A stretch of DNA of 64,000 nucleotides from an uncultured beta proteobacterium (GCA_903935355.1 CAIZRK010000019.1:119569-183568); one strand, 5' to 3'; positions 19,563 through 30,212 are shown, counted from the first letter of the stretch. Program-made: numbers and translations. The notes: a model not told the origin generated them from the sequence alone.

Positions 19563-19599
19563 GTGATCAAGCCTTTAATGTTGGGGTGCCAAACAATAT

Positions 19600-20931
19600 T
19601 TAATTGAGTTTGCTAAGTTCTTCAAAGCTTACCGCTTTATCGATAACCTTAGCCTGTGAGGTGAAATACTTAATCACATTATCTTCAAGCACTAGGTTCT
19701 CAACATCTTTAAGACGGCTTGGATTACTGTAGAACCAACGAACCACTTCTTTTGGATCTTCGTAAGTCGCCGCCTGCTCATCAATTTCTGCTTTAATTTG
19801 ATCAGCAGTAACTGCCAAATTTTGCTGTTTAACTAAATCACTCAAGATCAAGCCTAAACGCACACGTTTAAGGGCTTGCTCTGCAAACATTTCTGGTGGA
19901 ATAGGGGCTTCTTTGGCATTCGGAATGCCGCGCTGTATTAAATCTTGTCGTGCGGATTCTACTAAACGCTCTTGTTCTTGAGAAAGCAAAGCCTTAGGCA
20001 CATCAAGCTCGCACAAGCTGTTGAGCTTATCCATTACTTCACCTTTTAAAAGGGAGGTAATACGACGCTTCGTTTCACGCTCTAAGTTCTCTTTGATTTC
20101 CTCGCGCATTTTGAGTACGCCACCTTCAGTAACTCCTAATGACAAGGCAAAAGCTTCATCAATTGCTGGAAGATGAGGCCAATTAACAGACTTCACAGTA
20201 ATTACGAATTCAGCTGTTTTGCCAGCAACGTCTTTACCATGGTAATCAGCTGGAAAGCTCAGGGGAAAAGTCTTGCTATCTCCAGCCTTTAGACCCAAGC
20301 TTGCTTCTTCAAATTCTGGAAGCATGCGCCCTTCGCCAAGAACATATTCAAAATTTTCGGCCTTACCACCAGTAAACTCTACGCCGTCAACTTTGCCAAC
20401 AAAGTCAATCACCACTTGGTCACCGGCTTGGGCAGCGATATTAGCACCGCCATCACCATGAGAACCAGCTTCGCCACGCGCAAAATAATGCACTTGTTGT
20501 TTGCGCAATACATCTAAGGCACGATCAATCTGGGCATCAGAAATATCAGTTGCATATTTAGTTACTTCAGCTTTGCTGAAATCACCCATTTTGATTTCTG
20601 GCAGAACTTCAAAATAAGCATCAAACACAATTTTGTCTGCTTCGAGCTCACTCTTAGGATCAAGACGTGGCTGGCCAGCTAATTTAATGGCTTCTTTTTG
20701 AGCGATGTCATAAAACATTTCTGAGGCTTTATCGAATTGAAGCTCGAAGTCAACCTGCATGCCATATTGCTTTTCAACCATATTCTTAGGCACTTTACCT
20801 GGACGAAAGCCAGCAACCTTCATCGTCTTACCTAGTTTAACTAGGCGGTTATCTCTTGCTTTAGCCAAATCGGCCCGAGCAAATTCTAGGGTCATTTTGC
20901 GGTCTAACTGACCTAAATTTTCTATCTGCAC
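19600..20931 (-). CDS. tig: Trigger factor, ribosome-associated chaperone and prolyl isomerase
   Basis: Trigger factor binds nascent chains at the ribosome exit tunnel. The 443 residues carry the ribosome-binding signature GFRPGKVPKN (about 42-51) in the N-terminal domain, an FKBP-type rotamase domain in the middle (GDQVVIDFVGKVDG ... FPLSFPADYHGKDVAGK) and the helical C-terminal arm domain. It heads the tig-clpP-clpX-lon run and lies 63 bp downstream of tRNA-Leu on the same strand, so transcription may start upstream of that tRNA. Confidence 0.98.
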   Translation of the reverse strand: MQIENLGQLDRKMTLEFARADLAKARDNRLVKLGKTMKVAGFRPGKVPKNMVEKQYGMQVDFELQFDKASEMFYDIAQKEAIKLAGQPRLDPKSELEADKIVFDAYFEVLPEIKMGDFSKAEVTKYATDISDAQIDRALDVLRKQQVHYFARGEAGSHGDGGANIAAQAGDQVVIDFVGKVDGVEFTGGKAENFEYVLGEGRMLPEFEEASLGLKAGDSKTFPLSFPADYHGKDVAGKTAEFVITVKSVNWPHLPAIDEAFALSLGVTEGGVLKMREEIKENLERETKRRITSLLKGEVMDKLNSLCELDVPKALLSQEQERLVESARQDLIQRGIPNAKEAPIPPEMFAEQALKRVRLGLILSDLVKQQNLAVTADQIKAEIDEQAATYEDPKEVVRWFYSNPSRLKDVENLVLEDNVIKYFTSQAKVIDKAVSFEELSKLN

Positions 20932-20994
20932 AGCTATTCTCGTCTCTAAATTGAAAAACAGGATATGTGAAGTCCAAGCCTAGTAGCAATCTTG

Positions 20995-21081
<87 letters not shown>

Positions 21082-21161
21082 GAGTTTCCGCAAACGCTAC
21101 TTAGCTCAAACTTCAACTCTAAAGACCGTAATTCTACAATGCTTAGTGGTTTAGAAGATAT

Positions 21162-21665
21162 TTAAGCCTTATAAAGCAAAGCGACAGCATGAACCGCAAT
21201 ACCCTCTTCTCGGCCTAGATACCCCAAAGATTCATTGGTTTTGGCTTTGAGATTGACATGGCTAGGGGTAACCGCTAAATCAGCTGCAATATTTTTGATC
21301 ATCTCTGGTAAAAATTGGGCTAATTTGGGCTTTTGGCAAATAATGGTGGCATCCACATTGCCAATGTGAAAACCAGCCGCTTGCACCTTTTGCAAGGCTG
21401 CTCTGAGCAAAATGCGACTATCCATATCTTTAAATTGTGCATCCGTATCCGGAAATAGCTGCCCAATATCATTTAAGCTTGCAGCGCCCAGTAAAGCATC
21501 TGTGATGGCATGGAGTAAAACATCAGCATCAGAGTGGCCAAGAAGCCCTTTTCCATGGGGAATGAGAACACCCCCAATGATGAGCTTGCGATCGACTACT
21601 AGGGCATGAACGTCATAACCTTGACCAATCCGAAACTGCGGAAAATGTACTGTGCTTTGAGTCAT
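21162..21665 (-). CDS. ispF: 2-C-methyl-D-erythritol 2,4-cyclodiphosphate synthase
   Basis: IspF makes the cyclic diphosphate intermediate of the non-mevalonate isoprenoid pathway. The signatures are [11 protein letters not shown] with the zinc-ligand Asp and His, [21 protein letters not shown] with the third ligand, and the C-terminal [22 protein letters not shown] chose ATG 21665 (MTQSTVHF, 167 aa), which leaves 10 bp after ispD. An earlier ATG at 21698 would overlap ispD and add 11 unconserved residues. Order ispD-ispF is the usual one, so both steps are co-expressed. Confidence 0.96.
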   Translation of the reverse strand: MTQSTVHFPQFRIGQGYDVHALVVDRKLIIGGVLIPHGKGLLGHSDADVLLHAITDALLGAASLNDIGQLFPDTDAQFKDMDSRILLRAALQKVQAAGFHIGNVDATIICQKPKLAQFLPEMIKNIAADLAVTPSHVNLKAKTNESLGYLGREEGIAVHAVALLYKA

Positions 21666-21675
21666 GGTTGGTTGT

Positions 21676-22428
21676 TTAACTTTTGTTAGGTACAGCAAGC
21701 AAAAGGGATTGCATTAATTGCCAATCGGCAGGATGAGTCACTTTAAAGTTGCGAGTTGCACCTTCTATTAATAGCGGCTTATGGCCAAGCAACTCCATTG
21801 CGCTGGCCTCATCCGTAATATCTGCCTCTTGCCTTATGCCATCTTCAATAGCGTCGTGCAAGGCCTTGATTCTAAACATTTGTGGAGTTTGTGCCTGCCA
21901 GAGGTGGTCTCTTGAAATCGTTTTTTCAGACCGCGTTGGATTACCAGCAACAGCTGAATTAAAATCAGCTAACTTTAAAGTATCGGCCACTGGCATTGCT
22001 AGTAGACCACCATCGCCTGAATTCTTGACAGCATTGATCAAGGCCTGAATTAAATTAGATGTGATGCCAGGACGAGCTGCATCATGCACCAATACCCAAT
22101 CGGTTTGTGCAATACCAGCCTTAAGCATGGCAGCTAAGGTATTGCGCACAGTCTCTTGTCGAGTAGGCCCGCCGCTAGCAACGAACTGCAAAGGCTTGAT
22201 CGAGGCAAGGCAAGTTAAAGCAGGGTTATCAATAAAACCATGGCTAACCCCTACCCAAATCGATGCGATGTCTTGGATCTGAGAAAAGGCATCTATGGCG
22301 TAGGAAAGCATCGGTTTACCTGCGAGCTCCTGAAATTGCTTTGGTAAAACCCCGCCAAGACGCGAACCAGTGCCTGCCGTAGGTAAAAGTGCATGGCATT
22401 GGGGCATCGATCGATTTTTTAGACTCAT
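21676..22428 (-). CDS. ispD: 2-C-methyl-D-erythritol 4-phosphate cytidylyltransferase
   Basis: IspD couples CTP to methylerythritol phosphate. The nucleotidyltransferase signature [20 protein letters not shown] stands at the N-terminus, with VHDAARPGI in the middle and [11 protein letters not shown] near the end; the catalytic Lys is in PKQF. I start at ATG 22428 ([10 protein letters not shown], 250 aa). Alternatives are 22464, which would run past the divergent mfd start, and 22407. Even with 22428 only 23 bp separate it from the mfd start, so the two promoters must overlap. Confidence 0.95.
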   Translation of the reverse strand: MSLKNRSMPQCHALLPTAGTGSRLGGVLPKQFQELAGKPMLSYAIDAFSQIQDIASIWVGVSHGFIDNPALTCLASIKPLQFVASGGPTRQETVRNTLAAMLKAGIAQTDWVLVHDAARPGITSNLIQALINAVKNSGDGGLLAMPVADTLKLADFNSAVAGNPTRSEKTISRDHLWQAQTPQMFRIKALHDAIEDGIRQEADITDEASAMELLGHKPLLIEGATRNFKVTHPADWQLMQSLLLAVPNKS

Positions 22429-22451
22429 ACCTGATTCTATAATGAGTGCAG

Positions 22452-25400
22452 ATGTCAGATGCATTAAAACTAGGACCCCCCATACCTGCGCCGCGGGCTG
22501 GGCAGCGCTTTACCTTTTCTGGCTTGGTGGGATCAGCAGATGCCGCCCTAATTGCTCAAGCTGCCCTGCGGTATCGCAAGGATTATTCGGTCATGGTGGT
22601 GTTTTGTGCCCAGGCTCAGGAAGCTCAACGTCTCTTGGAGGAAATTCCGACTTTTGCTCCACAGCTCAAAACCCGCTTATTGCCCGATTGGGAGATTCTT
22701 CCTTACGACCATTTTTCCCCGCATCAGGATTTAGTTTCAGAGCGCTTAGCCACTCTTTATGAACTACTCAATGGTAGTTGCGATATTGTTTTAATCCCTA
22801 TTACGACTGCATTACAAAGGTTAGGCCCACCAAACTTTTTATCTGGGCATACCTTCTTTTTTAGGCAAGGTGATGCCTTAAATGAAGTAGCGTTAAAGCT
22901 TCAACTTCAACAGGCTGGTTATGATCCGGTCAGCGCAGTTATGCGTCCTGGTGAGTACAGTATTCGTGGTGGCTTAATTGACCTCTTTCCAATGGGATCA
23001 AACTTACCTTATCGCCTAGATCTCTTTGGAAACGAAATTGAACAAATCAGGGCCTTTGATCCAGACACTCAAAGAAGCCTCTATCCCGTTAAAGAAGTGC
23101 GTTTGCTGCCTGGTCATGAGTTTCCATTTGATGACGCCTCTCGTATAGCCTTTCGTGGGCGCTGGCGTGAAGTATTTGAAGGTGACCCAACCCGCTGTTC
23201 GATCTATAAAGATGCTAATTTAGGCATACCAAGCGCAGGCATTGAATCTTATTTGCCGCTTTTCTTCCCAGAGTCTTCTACTGTTTTTAATTACTTCCCG
23301 CGCTCTGGTGATCCAGTATGGATCATTAGTATTGGTGGCTTAGAAGAATCTATAAAGAGTTTTTGGAAAGATACTTGGCAACGATATGAATTTTTAAAGC
23401 ACGATCTTGATAGGCCCATTCTTCCACCCAAACAGTTATTTCTTGAGCTAGATGAGTTCTTCAGCGAAGTAAAGCCTCATGCAAGATTAGTTTTGGATCG
23501 AGAAATAAAAGTACCAACTGATGAGCATATAGGCGCGCCATTTTTAGCTGTTCCCGATATTGCGGTTCATCGTAGTGACGCTGATCCTGTTAATCGCTTG
23601 CGTAGCCTAGTTTTGCAAGAAAAAACCCGTATTTTGATTTGTAGTGACAGTGCAGGTCGTAAAGAGTCAATTCGCCAATTGTTTGAAGAAAGTAATTCTG
23701 TTGAAGGCCACGATGGTAAAGCGCTCTATCCCTTAAAGGCTGATAGCTTTGAAACCATTGCCAACTTCATTAAGAGTGACTCCTTATTTGGTTTAGTAAA
23801 CGCCCCTCTCTTTAATGGCTTTACTTGGCCCGCTGAAAATCTCATTCTCATTACTGAGGCTGAATTATTCACTTCAACCGCAAGGCAACGCCGCAAAGGT
23901 AAAGGTAGCGAGAGTGTCGATCCTGACATGCTATTTAAGGATCTTTCTGAGCTCAAGATAGGTGACCCAGTAGTTCATTCAGATCATGGCATAGGTCGCT
24001 ACCAAGGCTTGGTCCTGTTAAATTTAGCTCCCCCTAAAGATGCACCAATTTTTGAAGAATTTTTACATTTAGTCTATGCAAAAGAGGCGACTTTGTATGT
24101 ACCAGTGCAACAACTGCAAATGGTCACTCGCTATGCAGGATCAGACCCAGACTCTGCGCCATTACATTACCTAGGCACGGGCCAGTGGGATAAAGCAAAG
24201 CGTAAAGCAGCTTTGCAAATTCGGGATACCGCTGCAGAATTATTAAATCTTTATGCTGCTAGGGCTATTCGCATAGGCCATGCTTTTGAGTTCTCAGCTC
24301 ATGACTATGCCGCTTTTGCTGAGAGTTTTGGTTTTGAAGAAACTCCTGACCAAGCTAATGCTATTGCAGCAGTCATTGGTGATATGACTAGCGGCACACC
24401 CATGGATCGCTTGGTCTGTGGCGATGTTGGGTTTGGTAAGACCGAGGTTGCCTTGCGTGCTAGCTTTGTAGCGGTTATGGGTGGCAAACAAGTAGCTATC
24501 TTGGCCCCAACCACCCTTCTTGCTGAGCAACATGTGGCTACCTGGAAAGACCGCTTTGCAAATTGGCCTGTTCGAATTGTTGAGCTTTCTCGTTTTAAAA
24601 CTACTAAAGAAATTAATACCGCCTTAGATGCTATTGCCAAGGGAGAAGCAGACATCATTATTGGTACCCATAAACTGCTCTCAAAAGAAACGTTGTTTGC
24701 TAACTTAGGCTTAGTGATTGTCGATGAGGAGCATCGTTTTGGGGTTCGTCAGAAAGATGCATTAAAGGCTTTACGTGCTGAGGTAGATATTCTCACTTTA
24801 ACAGCCACCCCTATTCCGAGAACCTTGGGAATGGCAATGGAAGGTCTGCGTGAATTTTCCATTATTGCTACTGCACCACAAAAGCGTTTAGCCATTAAAA
24901 CCTTTGTGCGTCGTGAAGGTGATGGCGTTATTCGGGAAGCAGTTCTTCGCGAAATCAAACGCGGTGGTCAGGTGTATTTTCTGCATAACGAAGTGGAGAC
25001 CATTCAGAACCGTAAGCATGCTCTACAGGAGTTAATTCCTGAGGCTAGCATCAGCGTAGCCCATGGCCAGATGCATGAACGCGAACTCGAATCAGTGATG
25101 CGGGAGTTTGTGACACAACGTACCAATATTTTGCTCTGCACTACCATTATTGAAACTGGTATTGACGTCCCAACAGCCAATACCATCATCATGCATCGTG
25201 CCGATAAGTTTGGATTGGCACAACTTCATCAACTTCGTGGACGGGTAGGTCGTTCTCACCACCAAGCCTATGCCTATCTGTTAGTACCCGATCCAGAAGC
25301 TTTAAGTAAACAAGCGCAATTACGCTTAAATGCTATTCAAGCAATGGAAGAATTGGGCTCTGGTTTCTATTTAGCAATGCATGATTTAGAAATTCGGGGG

Positions 25401-26012
25401 GCGGGAGAGGTGCTTGGTGACAAGCAATCTGGTGAGATCCATGAGATTGGGTTTCAGCTTTATACCGAAATGCTCAACCGAGCTGTTAAGTCACTACGCA
25501 ACGGTAAGGAACCTGATTTATTGACGCCTTTACAAGTAACGACTGACGTTAATCTAGGGGTACCTGCCCTTCTACCCAGTGATTACTGTCCAGATGTCCA
25601 TGAACGGCTTTCAATGTACAAGCGTTTTGCTGGCACAAATCATTTTTCTGAGCTGATCGGTTTGCGAGAAGAGTTAGTTGATCGTTATGGGGATTTACCT
25701 GATCAGGCTAAGTCCTTTTATGAAACACACCGCCTTCGCTTAGAAATGGCTGGGTTTGGAATACAGAAGATTGATGCAATCTCCACCTCAATTCAGATTC
25801 AATTTATTCCTAATCCCCCAATTGATCCCATCAAGATTATTGCCCTGATTCAGTCATCTAAATATATCCAACTCAATGGCCAAGATAAGCTTAAGATTTT
25901 GCCCCAAAAGGATCGGGATTTTGAAAAGCTAGAACAGCGCTTAGATCATATTCGTAAAATATTGCGCCGCTTAAATGAAACTGCCATGTTAAGTACTGCT
26001 AAAGTTCATTAA
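22452..26012 (+). CDS. mfd: Transcription-repair coupling factor
   Basis: Mfd removes RNA polymerase stalled at DNA lesions and recruits UvrA. About 1186 residues: UvrB-like N-terminal domains, the RNA-polymerase-interaction domain (FKDLSELKIGDPVVHSDHGIGR...), a RecG-like helicase module with Walker A GDVGFGKTEVA, DEEH box (VDEEHRFG), TATPIPRT motif and QLRGRVGRS motif VI, and a C-terminal TRCF domain. ATG 22452 is preferred; a GTG two codons earlier is possible. serB follows 23 bp later on the same strand. Confidence 0.98.
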   Translation: MSDALKLGPPIPAPRAGQRFTFSGLVGSADAALIAQAALRYRKDYSVMVVFCAQAQEAQRLLEEIPTFAPQLKTRLLPDWEILPYDHFSPHQDLVSERLATLYELLNGSCDIVLIPITTALQRLGPPNFLSGHTFFFRQGDALNEVALKLQLQQAGYDPVSAVMRPGEYSIRGGLIDLFPMGSNLPYRLDLFGNEIEQIRAFDPDTQRSLYPVKEVRLLPGHEFPFDDASRIAFRGRWREVFEGDPTRCSIYKDANLGIPSAGIESYLPLFFPESSTVFNYFPRSGDPVWIISIGGLEESIKSFWKDTWQRYEFLKHDLDRPILPPKQLFLELDEFFSEVKPHARLVLDREIKVPTDEHIGAPFLAVPDIAVHRSDADPVNRLRSLVLQEKTRILICSDSAGRKESIRQLFEESNSVEGHDGKALYPLKADSFETIANFIKSDSLFGLVNAPLFNGFTWPAENLILITEAELFTSTARQRRKGKGSESVDPDMLFKDLSELKIGDPVVHSDHGIGRYQGLVLLNLAPPKDAPIFEEFLHLVYAKEATLYVPVQQLQMVTRYAGSDPDSAPLHYLGTGQWDKAKRKAALQIRDTAAELLNLYAARAIRIGHAFEFSAHDYAAFAESFGFEETPDQANAIAAVIGDMTSGTPMDRLVCGDVGFGKTEVALRASFVAVMGGKQVAILAPTTLLAEQHVATWKDRFANWPVRIVELSRFKTTKEINTALDAIAKGEADIIIGTHKLLSKETLFANLGLVIVDEEHRFGVRQKDALKALRAEVDILTLTATPIPRTLGMAMEGLREFSIIATAPQKRLAIKTFVRREGDGVIREAVLREIKRGGQVYFLHNEVETIQNRKHALQELIPEASISVAHGQMHERELESVMREFVTQRTNILLCTTIIETGIDVPTANTIIMHRADKFGLAQLHQLRGRVGRSHHQAYAYLLVPDPEALSKQAQLRLNAIQAMEELGSGFYLAMHDLEIRGAGEVLGDKQSGEIHEIGFQLYTEMLNRAVKSLRNGKEPDLLTPLQVTTDVNLGVPALLPSDYCPDVHERLSMYKRFAGTNHFSELIGLREELVDRYGDLPDQAKSFYETHRLRLEMAGFGIQKIDAISTSIQIQFIPNPPIDPIKIIALIQSSKYIQLNGQDKLKILPQKDRDFEKLEQRLDHIRKILRRLNETAMLSTAKVH

Positions 26013-26035
26013 CCATCATCGCTTACTATTGCACT

Positions 26036-26926
26036 ATGACCAGCCATCACACTCTTGTAGCCCTATCCAATGAGCCGATTTCTACTCAGTTAGGTACTGC
26101 CTTAGCTGAGCATACCCAGATTTTGGGTTTTGGAATTACCCCTATTCCAAAAGAGCTGCCCTTCTCTAGATATTTTTCAGAGCGCTGGACGACGCCAGTT
26201 ACCTTATTGCCAGAAGCCCGCTTTGCCCTACGTGCGATAGCATCCCAATATGGAACTGATTTAGCATTTTTATCTGCAGGATTTAAACCACAAGATATTC
26301 GCGTCTTAGCAATGGATATGGATTCAACACTCATTAATATTGAGTGCATTGATGAAATTGCTGATTTTGCAGGTAAGAAAGCAGCTGTTTCTGATATTAC
26401 AGAAGCGACTATGCGTGGAGAAATAAAAGACTTTAAAGAGAGCCTACGTCGGCGTGTAGCCCTTCTAGAAGGTGTCTCTTCTACAGTGCTGGAGTCAGTT
26501 TATCAAGAGCGTCTGCGGCCTAATCTTGGAGCGCTAGAGCTATTGGCCGGTGCCAATGAGCGAGGTCTTTACACTTTACTCGTCTCTGGTGGCTTTACCT
26601 TCTTTACAGAAAAACTATCTCAAGAGTTTGGCTTTAAACAATCACAAGCGAACACCCTAGAAATTATCGATGGCAAGCTCACTGGCAAAGTATTGGGTGA
26701 GATTGTGGATGGATTTGCTAAAGCAGCCTACCTCGAGCGCAGTTGCGAGCTGATACATTGTCACAAAACCAACTCCATTACCATGGGAGATGGCTCTAAT
26801 GATTTATTAATGATGCAGGGCTCTGGCATTAGCATTGCTTACAAAGCCAAGCCTATCGTAAAAGAAAAAGCCGACGCGGCTTTTGACCGGGTCGGCTTGG
26901 ATGCTGCCTTACTACTAATTGCTTAA
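26036..26926 (+). CDS. serB: Phosphoserine phosphatase
   Basis: SerB carries out the last step of serine synthesis. It is a HAD-family enzyme of 296 residues with an N-terminal extension (about 85 residues, probably a degenerate ACT-type domain) and the HAD core: nucleophile motif AMDMDSTLIN (near residue 93), LLVSGGFTFF (motif II), a conserved Lys and MGDGSNDLLMM (motif III/IV). It follows mfd by 23 bp and converges on the thiolase gene with 22 bp between the ends. Confidence 0.97.
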   Translation: MTSHHTLVALSNEPISTQLGTALAEHTQILGFGITPIPKELPFSRYFSERWTTPVTLLPEARFALRAIASQYGTDLAFLSAGFKPQDIRVLAMDMDSTLINIECIDEIADFAGKKAAVSDITEATMRGEIKDFKESLRRRVALLEGVSSTVLESVYQERLRPNLGALELLAGANERGLYTLLVSGGFTFFTEKLSQEFGFKQSQANTLEIIDGKLTGKVLGEIVDGFAKAAYLERSCELIHCHKTNSITMGDGSNDLLMMQGSGISIAYKAKPIVKEKADAAFDRVGLDAALLLIA

Positions 26927-26948
26927 GTATTTAACTCTCTCTAACTCA

Positions 26949-28133
26949 TCAGAGACGCTCAAAAATAGTGGCAATACCTTGTCCGCCACCAATACACATC
27001 GTTACTAGAGCATATTTACCTTGCACACGTTGTAATTCATGGATCGCTTTAGTTGCAATGGCAGCGCCTGAACAACCAATTGGGTGACCTAAAGCAATCG
27101 CACCACCGTTAACATTGGTCTTGGTTGGATCAAGTCCTAAGCCTTTTGCAACAGCTAACGCTTGCGCCGCAAAAGCCTCATTTGATTCAATGACATCTAT
27201 TTGATCTAATGTGAGTCCAGCACGCTCTAAGGCAATCTTAGTCGCAGGAATAGGACCTTCACCCATGATGTGATTAGGCACGCCTGCAATCGCATAAGAT
27301 ACTAAACGGGCAATTGGTTTATGACCTGCTTTAGCTGCAGCCTCTGCAGAAGCCAAGACAAAGAAAGCAGCGCCATCGTTAATACCAGATGCATTACCAG
27401 CGGTAACAGTGCCCCCTTCTTTTTTGAAGACACCTTTCATTTTTGCCAAGGTTTCCATCGTAGTGTCTGGCTTGCAATGCTCATCAGTATCAAACACGAT
27501 ATCGCCCTTACGGGTTTTAATAGTGATTGGAACGATTTGTGACTTAAAGCGTCCCTCTTTGATTGCAATGGCGGCGCGACGATGAGATTCCACTGCAAGG
27601 GCATCTTGATCTTCGCGGGTAAATTTGTATTTCTCGACCAGGTTTTCTGCTGTTACACCCATATGACCAACACCAAATGGGTCCGTCAATACAGACACCA
27701 TCAGATCAAGCATTTTGGTATCGCCCATACGTGCACCGCTACGCATTGCTGTAGAGCCGTACATACCACGCGACATCACTTCTACACCACCACCAATGCC
27801 GTAGTCACAATCACCGAGCATGATGGCCTGCGCTGTAGTCACAATCGCTTGCAAGCCTGAACTACATAAACGATTTAATGCCATTGCAACTGATTCCATT
27901 GGCAAACCTGCCTGAATAGAAGCTACCCTTGCAACATAGGCATAACGGTTATCTGTAGGAATGGTATTACCGACAGTTACATAATTAATCAATGCAGGAT
28001 CCACTCCAGAGCGCGTAATTGCCTCTTTCATGACCATGCCACCGAGCTCACAAGGCTCTAAGCTGCTTAGAGCACCACCAAAACTACCGATTGCGGAACG
28101 TACTGCACTTAAGACAACGACATCACGACTCAT
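26949..28133 (-). CDS. phaA: Acetyl-CoA acetyltransferase (biosynthetic thiolase)
   Basis: A 394-residue thiolase that condenses two acetyl-CoA to acetoacetyl-CoA, or with broader chain length like BktB. The acyl-accepting Cys90 is in LNRLCSSG, the His in GGAIALGHPIGCSGA and the second Cys in MCIGGGQG. In context it supplies the phaB reductase, so phaA is a reasonable symbol, but it is separated from phaCB by phaR and rimO and could also serve fatty-acid or propionate metabolism. A small AGCCTA/TAGGCT hairpin sits upstream at 28151-28167. Confidence 0.9.
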   Translation of the reverse strand: MSRDVVVLSAVRSAIGSFGGALSSLEPCELGGMVMKEAITRSGVDPALINYVTVGNTIPTDNRYAYVARVASIQAGLPMESVAMALNRLCSSGLQAIVTTAQAIMLGDCDYGIGGGVEVMSRGMYGSTAMRSGARMGDTKMLDLMVSVLTDPFGVGHMGVTAENLVEKYKFTREDQDALAVESHRRAAIAIKEGRFKSQIVPITIKTRKGDIVFDTDEHCKPDTTMETLAKMKGVFKKEGGTVTAGNASGINDGAAFFVLASAEAAAKAGHKPIARLVSYAIAGVPNHIMGEGPIPATKIALERAGLTLDQIDVIESNEAFAAQALAVAKGLGLDPTKTNVNGGAIALGHPIGCSGAAIATKAIHELQRVQGKYALVTMCIGGGQGIATIFERL

Positions 28134-28203
28134 ATCAATCCCCTTAGCTGAGCCTATAAATTAGGCTAAATTAGTAATTCAACTTCTAGTTTTAGTGCAA
28201 TAG

Positions 28204-29562
28204 TCAAGTTTGCGCTATTAGGTCATGCCCTTGGGAGCTAATAACGGTTACACGGACAAATTCTCCGGTACGGTATCTTTTTGAAGGTTTACTAGGTGGT
28301 AAAACCCTTACCAAACCATCAATCTCAGGGGCATCTCCTACTGTACGCCCAATTCCACCATATTCGTCGACTCGATCAATCAAAATTTGCATCCGTTTGC
28401 CTACTTTTTTGGCAAGTCGCTTAATAGAAATTTCTTCTACTTTTGCCATAAAGCGGGCGCGACGGTCCTCCCGAATAGCTGCTGGAATTGCATTTTCTAA
28501 AGTATTGGCACTCGCTCCTGCTACTGGAGAATATGCAAAGCAACCAGCACGATCTATCTGCGCTTCATCTAAAAAATCCAGCAGATAGGCAAACTCCTCT
28601 TCAGTCTCCCCTGGAAAGCCGGCAATAAAAGTACTCCGAATCACTAAATCAGGGCAACTAGCGCGCCAAGCCAAAATACGCTCAATATTTTTTTCGCCAC
28701 TAGCAGGACGCTTCATGCGTTTAAGCACATCAGGATGAGCATGCTGTAGTGGAATATCGAGGTAAGGAAGAACACCATACCCATGCTCAGAAAATTGTGC
28801 CATTAAGGGCAAGATATCATCCACATGGGGATAGGGATAAACATAATGCAACCTCACCCAAGCTTGATGCTCCCTAGCGATTTGATTAAGTGCGTTGACT
28901 AGATCAAAGAGGCGTGTTTTGACGGGCCTGCCATCCCAAAAACCCGTACGGTATCCAATATCTACACCATAGGCACTCGTATCCTGAGATACCACTAGCA
29001 ACTCTTTTACGCCAGACTCAAATAGTTTTTTTGCTTCAAGCAATACTTCGCCGATTGGACGCGAAATTAAGTCACCTCGCAAGCTAGGAATAATACAAAA
29101 GGTACAACGATGATTGCAACCTTCAGAGATTTTGAGATAGGCATAATGTTTAGGTGTGAGCTTGACCCCTATAGCAGGCAGTAAATCAATAAAAGGGTCA
29201 TGCGGCTTTGGCAAGTGCTGATGAATGGCTTGCATCACCTCAGCAGTAGCGTGGGGGCCTGTAACTGCGAGTACTTTTGGGTGAATGCTCTGAATAAGAT
29301 CGCTGCCATCAGCATTCTTACGAGCCCCTAGACAACCAGTCACAATCACTTTGCCGTTTTCAGCTAAGGCTTCACCAATGACTGCCAAACTCTCTTCTAC
29401 TGCCGAATCAATAAATCCACAGGTATTAACCACCACGAGATCAGCGCCAGCATAATCTTTAGAGGTCTCATAACCTTCTGCACTTAACTGCGTGAGGATG
29501 AGCTCAGAATCCACTAAGGCCTTGGGACAACCCAAGGAAACAAACCCTACTTTTCCCACCAC
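28204..29562 (-). CDS. rimO: Ribosomal protein S12 methylthiotransferase
   Basis: RimO adds a methylthio group to a conserved aspartate of ribosomal protein S12. In 452 residues it has the N-terminal MTTase domain with Cys12, Cys48 and Cys77 for one [4Fe-4S] cluster, the radical-SAM motif with Cys149, Cys153 and Cys156 ([11 protein letters not shown]), and a C-terminal TRAM domain (about 385-450). It starts 2 bp after the phaR stop, so it appears to be translated from the polyhydroxybutyrate transcript, which is an unusual partner. Confidence 0.97.
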   Translation of the reverse strand: MVGKVGFVSLGCPKALVDSELILTQLSAEGYETSKDYAGADLVVVNTCGFIDSAVEESLAVIGEALAENGKVIVTGCLGARKNADGSDLIQSIHPKVLAVTGPHATAEVMQAIHQHLPKPHDPFIDLLPAIGVKLTPKHYAYLKISEGCNHRCTFCIIPSLRGDLISRPIGEVLLEAKKLFESGVKELLVVSQDTSAYGVDIGYRTGFWDGRPVKTRLFDLVNALNQIAREHQAWVRLHYVYPYPHVDDILPLMAQFSEHGYGVLPYLDIPLQHAHPDVLKRMKRPASGEKNIERILAWRASCPDLVIRSTFIAGFPGETEEEFAYLLDFLDEAQIDRAGCFAYSPVAGASANTLENAIPAAIREDRRARFMAKVEEISIKRLAKKVGKRMQILIDRVDEYGGIGRTVGDAPEIDGLVRVLPPSKPSKRYRTGEFVRVTVISSQGHDLIAQT

Positions 29563-29564
29563 AA

Positions 29565-30125
29565 CTATTCTTTTTCAGTTTTGTTAGTGTGCGCAGTAAA
29601 TGGAAAACCACCAAATAAGCTTTGGGAACCTTGCATCTGCTCTTGCATTTTTACAAAAAGCTCTTTACTTTGATCCATATAACTCCCCATCAAACCTTGC
29701 ATGAGTGGATTTTGTAGGCTCATCATTTTGGCCCAGGCTTCAGGGCTACTGCCAGCACCAACCCCTTGGGATTGATCGCCTAATTTGTGGTGTATATCCA
29801 CAAAGGATTGCATGGTTTTTTCAAGGTAGGTTCCCATCAAACCCTGCATGGAATTGCCATAAAAACGAATAATTTGGGACAACATCTGAGTAGAAAAAAC
29901 AGGAGCGCCACCAGCCTCTTCTTCTAAGATGATTTGTAAAAGGATGTTACGGGTTAAATCATCCTCAGTTTTGGCATCGACCACACTAAAGACCTCACCA
30001 GTCATTACTAAGTTTTTAATATCTGACAGCGTGACATAAGCACTAGTTTTAGTATCGTATAAACGACGATTGGGGTATTTTTTGATGAGGCGGTCTTCGC
30101 CTGCTCTTTTTGCTCGTGTGGCCAT
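29565..30125 (-). CDS. phaR: Polyhydroxyalkanoate synthesis repressor
   Basis: PhaR binds DNA near phasin and pha genes and also binds PHB, releasing repression when polymer forms. The 186-residue protein has the diagnostic N-terminal domain ([20 protein letters not shown], about 12-31), then the PHB-accumulation regulatory domain with [12 protein letters not shown] and repeated Met/Gln-rich segments. It lies 120 bp after phaB with a long inverted repeat in the gap, and directly before rimO. Confidence 0.95.
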   Translation of the reverse strand: MATRAKRAGEDRLIKKYPNRRLYDTKTSAYVTLSDIKNLVMTGEVFSVVDAKTEDDLTRNILLQIILEEEAGGAPVFSTQMLSQIIRFYGNSMQGLMGTYLEKTMQSFVDIHHKLGDQSQGVGAGSSPEAWAKMMSLQNPLMQGLMGSYMDQSKELFVKMQEQMQGSQSLFGGFPFTAHTNKTEKE

Positions 30126-30161
30126 ATTTTATATTTTCCTAACTGTCTCTACTGCAACGCA

Positions 30162-30212
30162 ACATCGGCATAGTTTATCTCTAGTTTGATCTAAAGGTAA
30201 ATATGCCGATGT
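30162..30212. repeat. 11-bp inverted repeat in the phaB-phaR gap
   Basis: ACATCGGCATA (30162-30172) and TATGCCGATGT (30202-30212) are perfect inverted copies. The stem can extend with TTTA/TAAA past a single unpaired base. There is no T-run on either side, so it is not a standard terminator. It could be an operator for the neighbouring PhaR or an RNA-stability hairpin; undecided. Confidence 0.55.

Noticed and set aside
28151..28167. AGCCTA/TAGGCT hairpin upstream of the thiolase as a terminator
   Set aside because: No T-run on the minus strand and the genes on both sides look co-directional; at most a weak regulatory hairpin.
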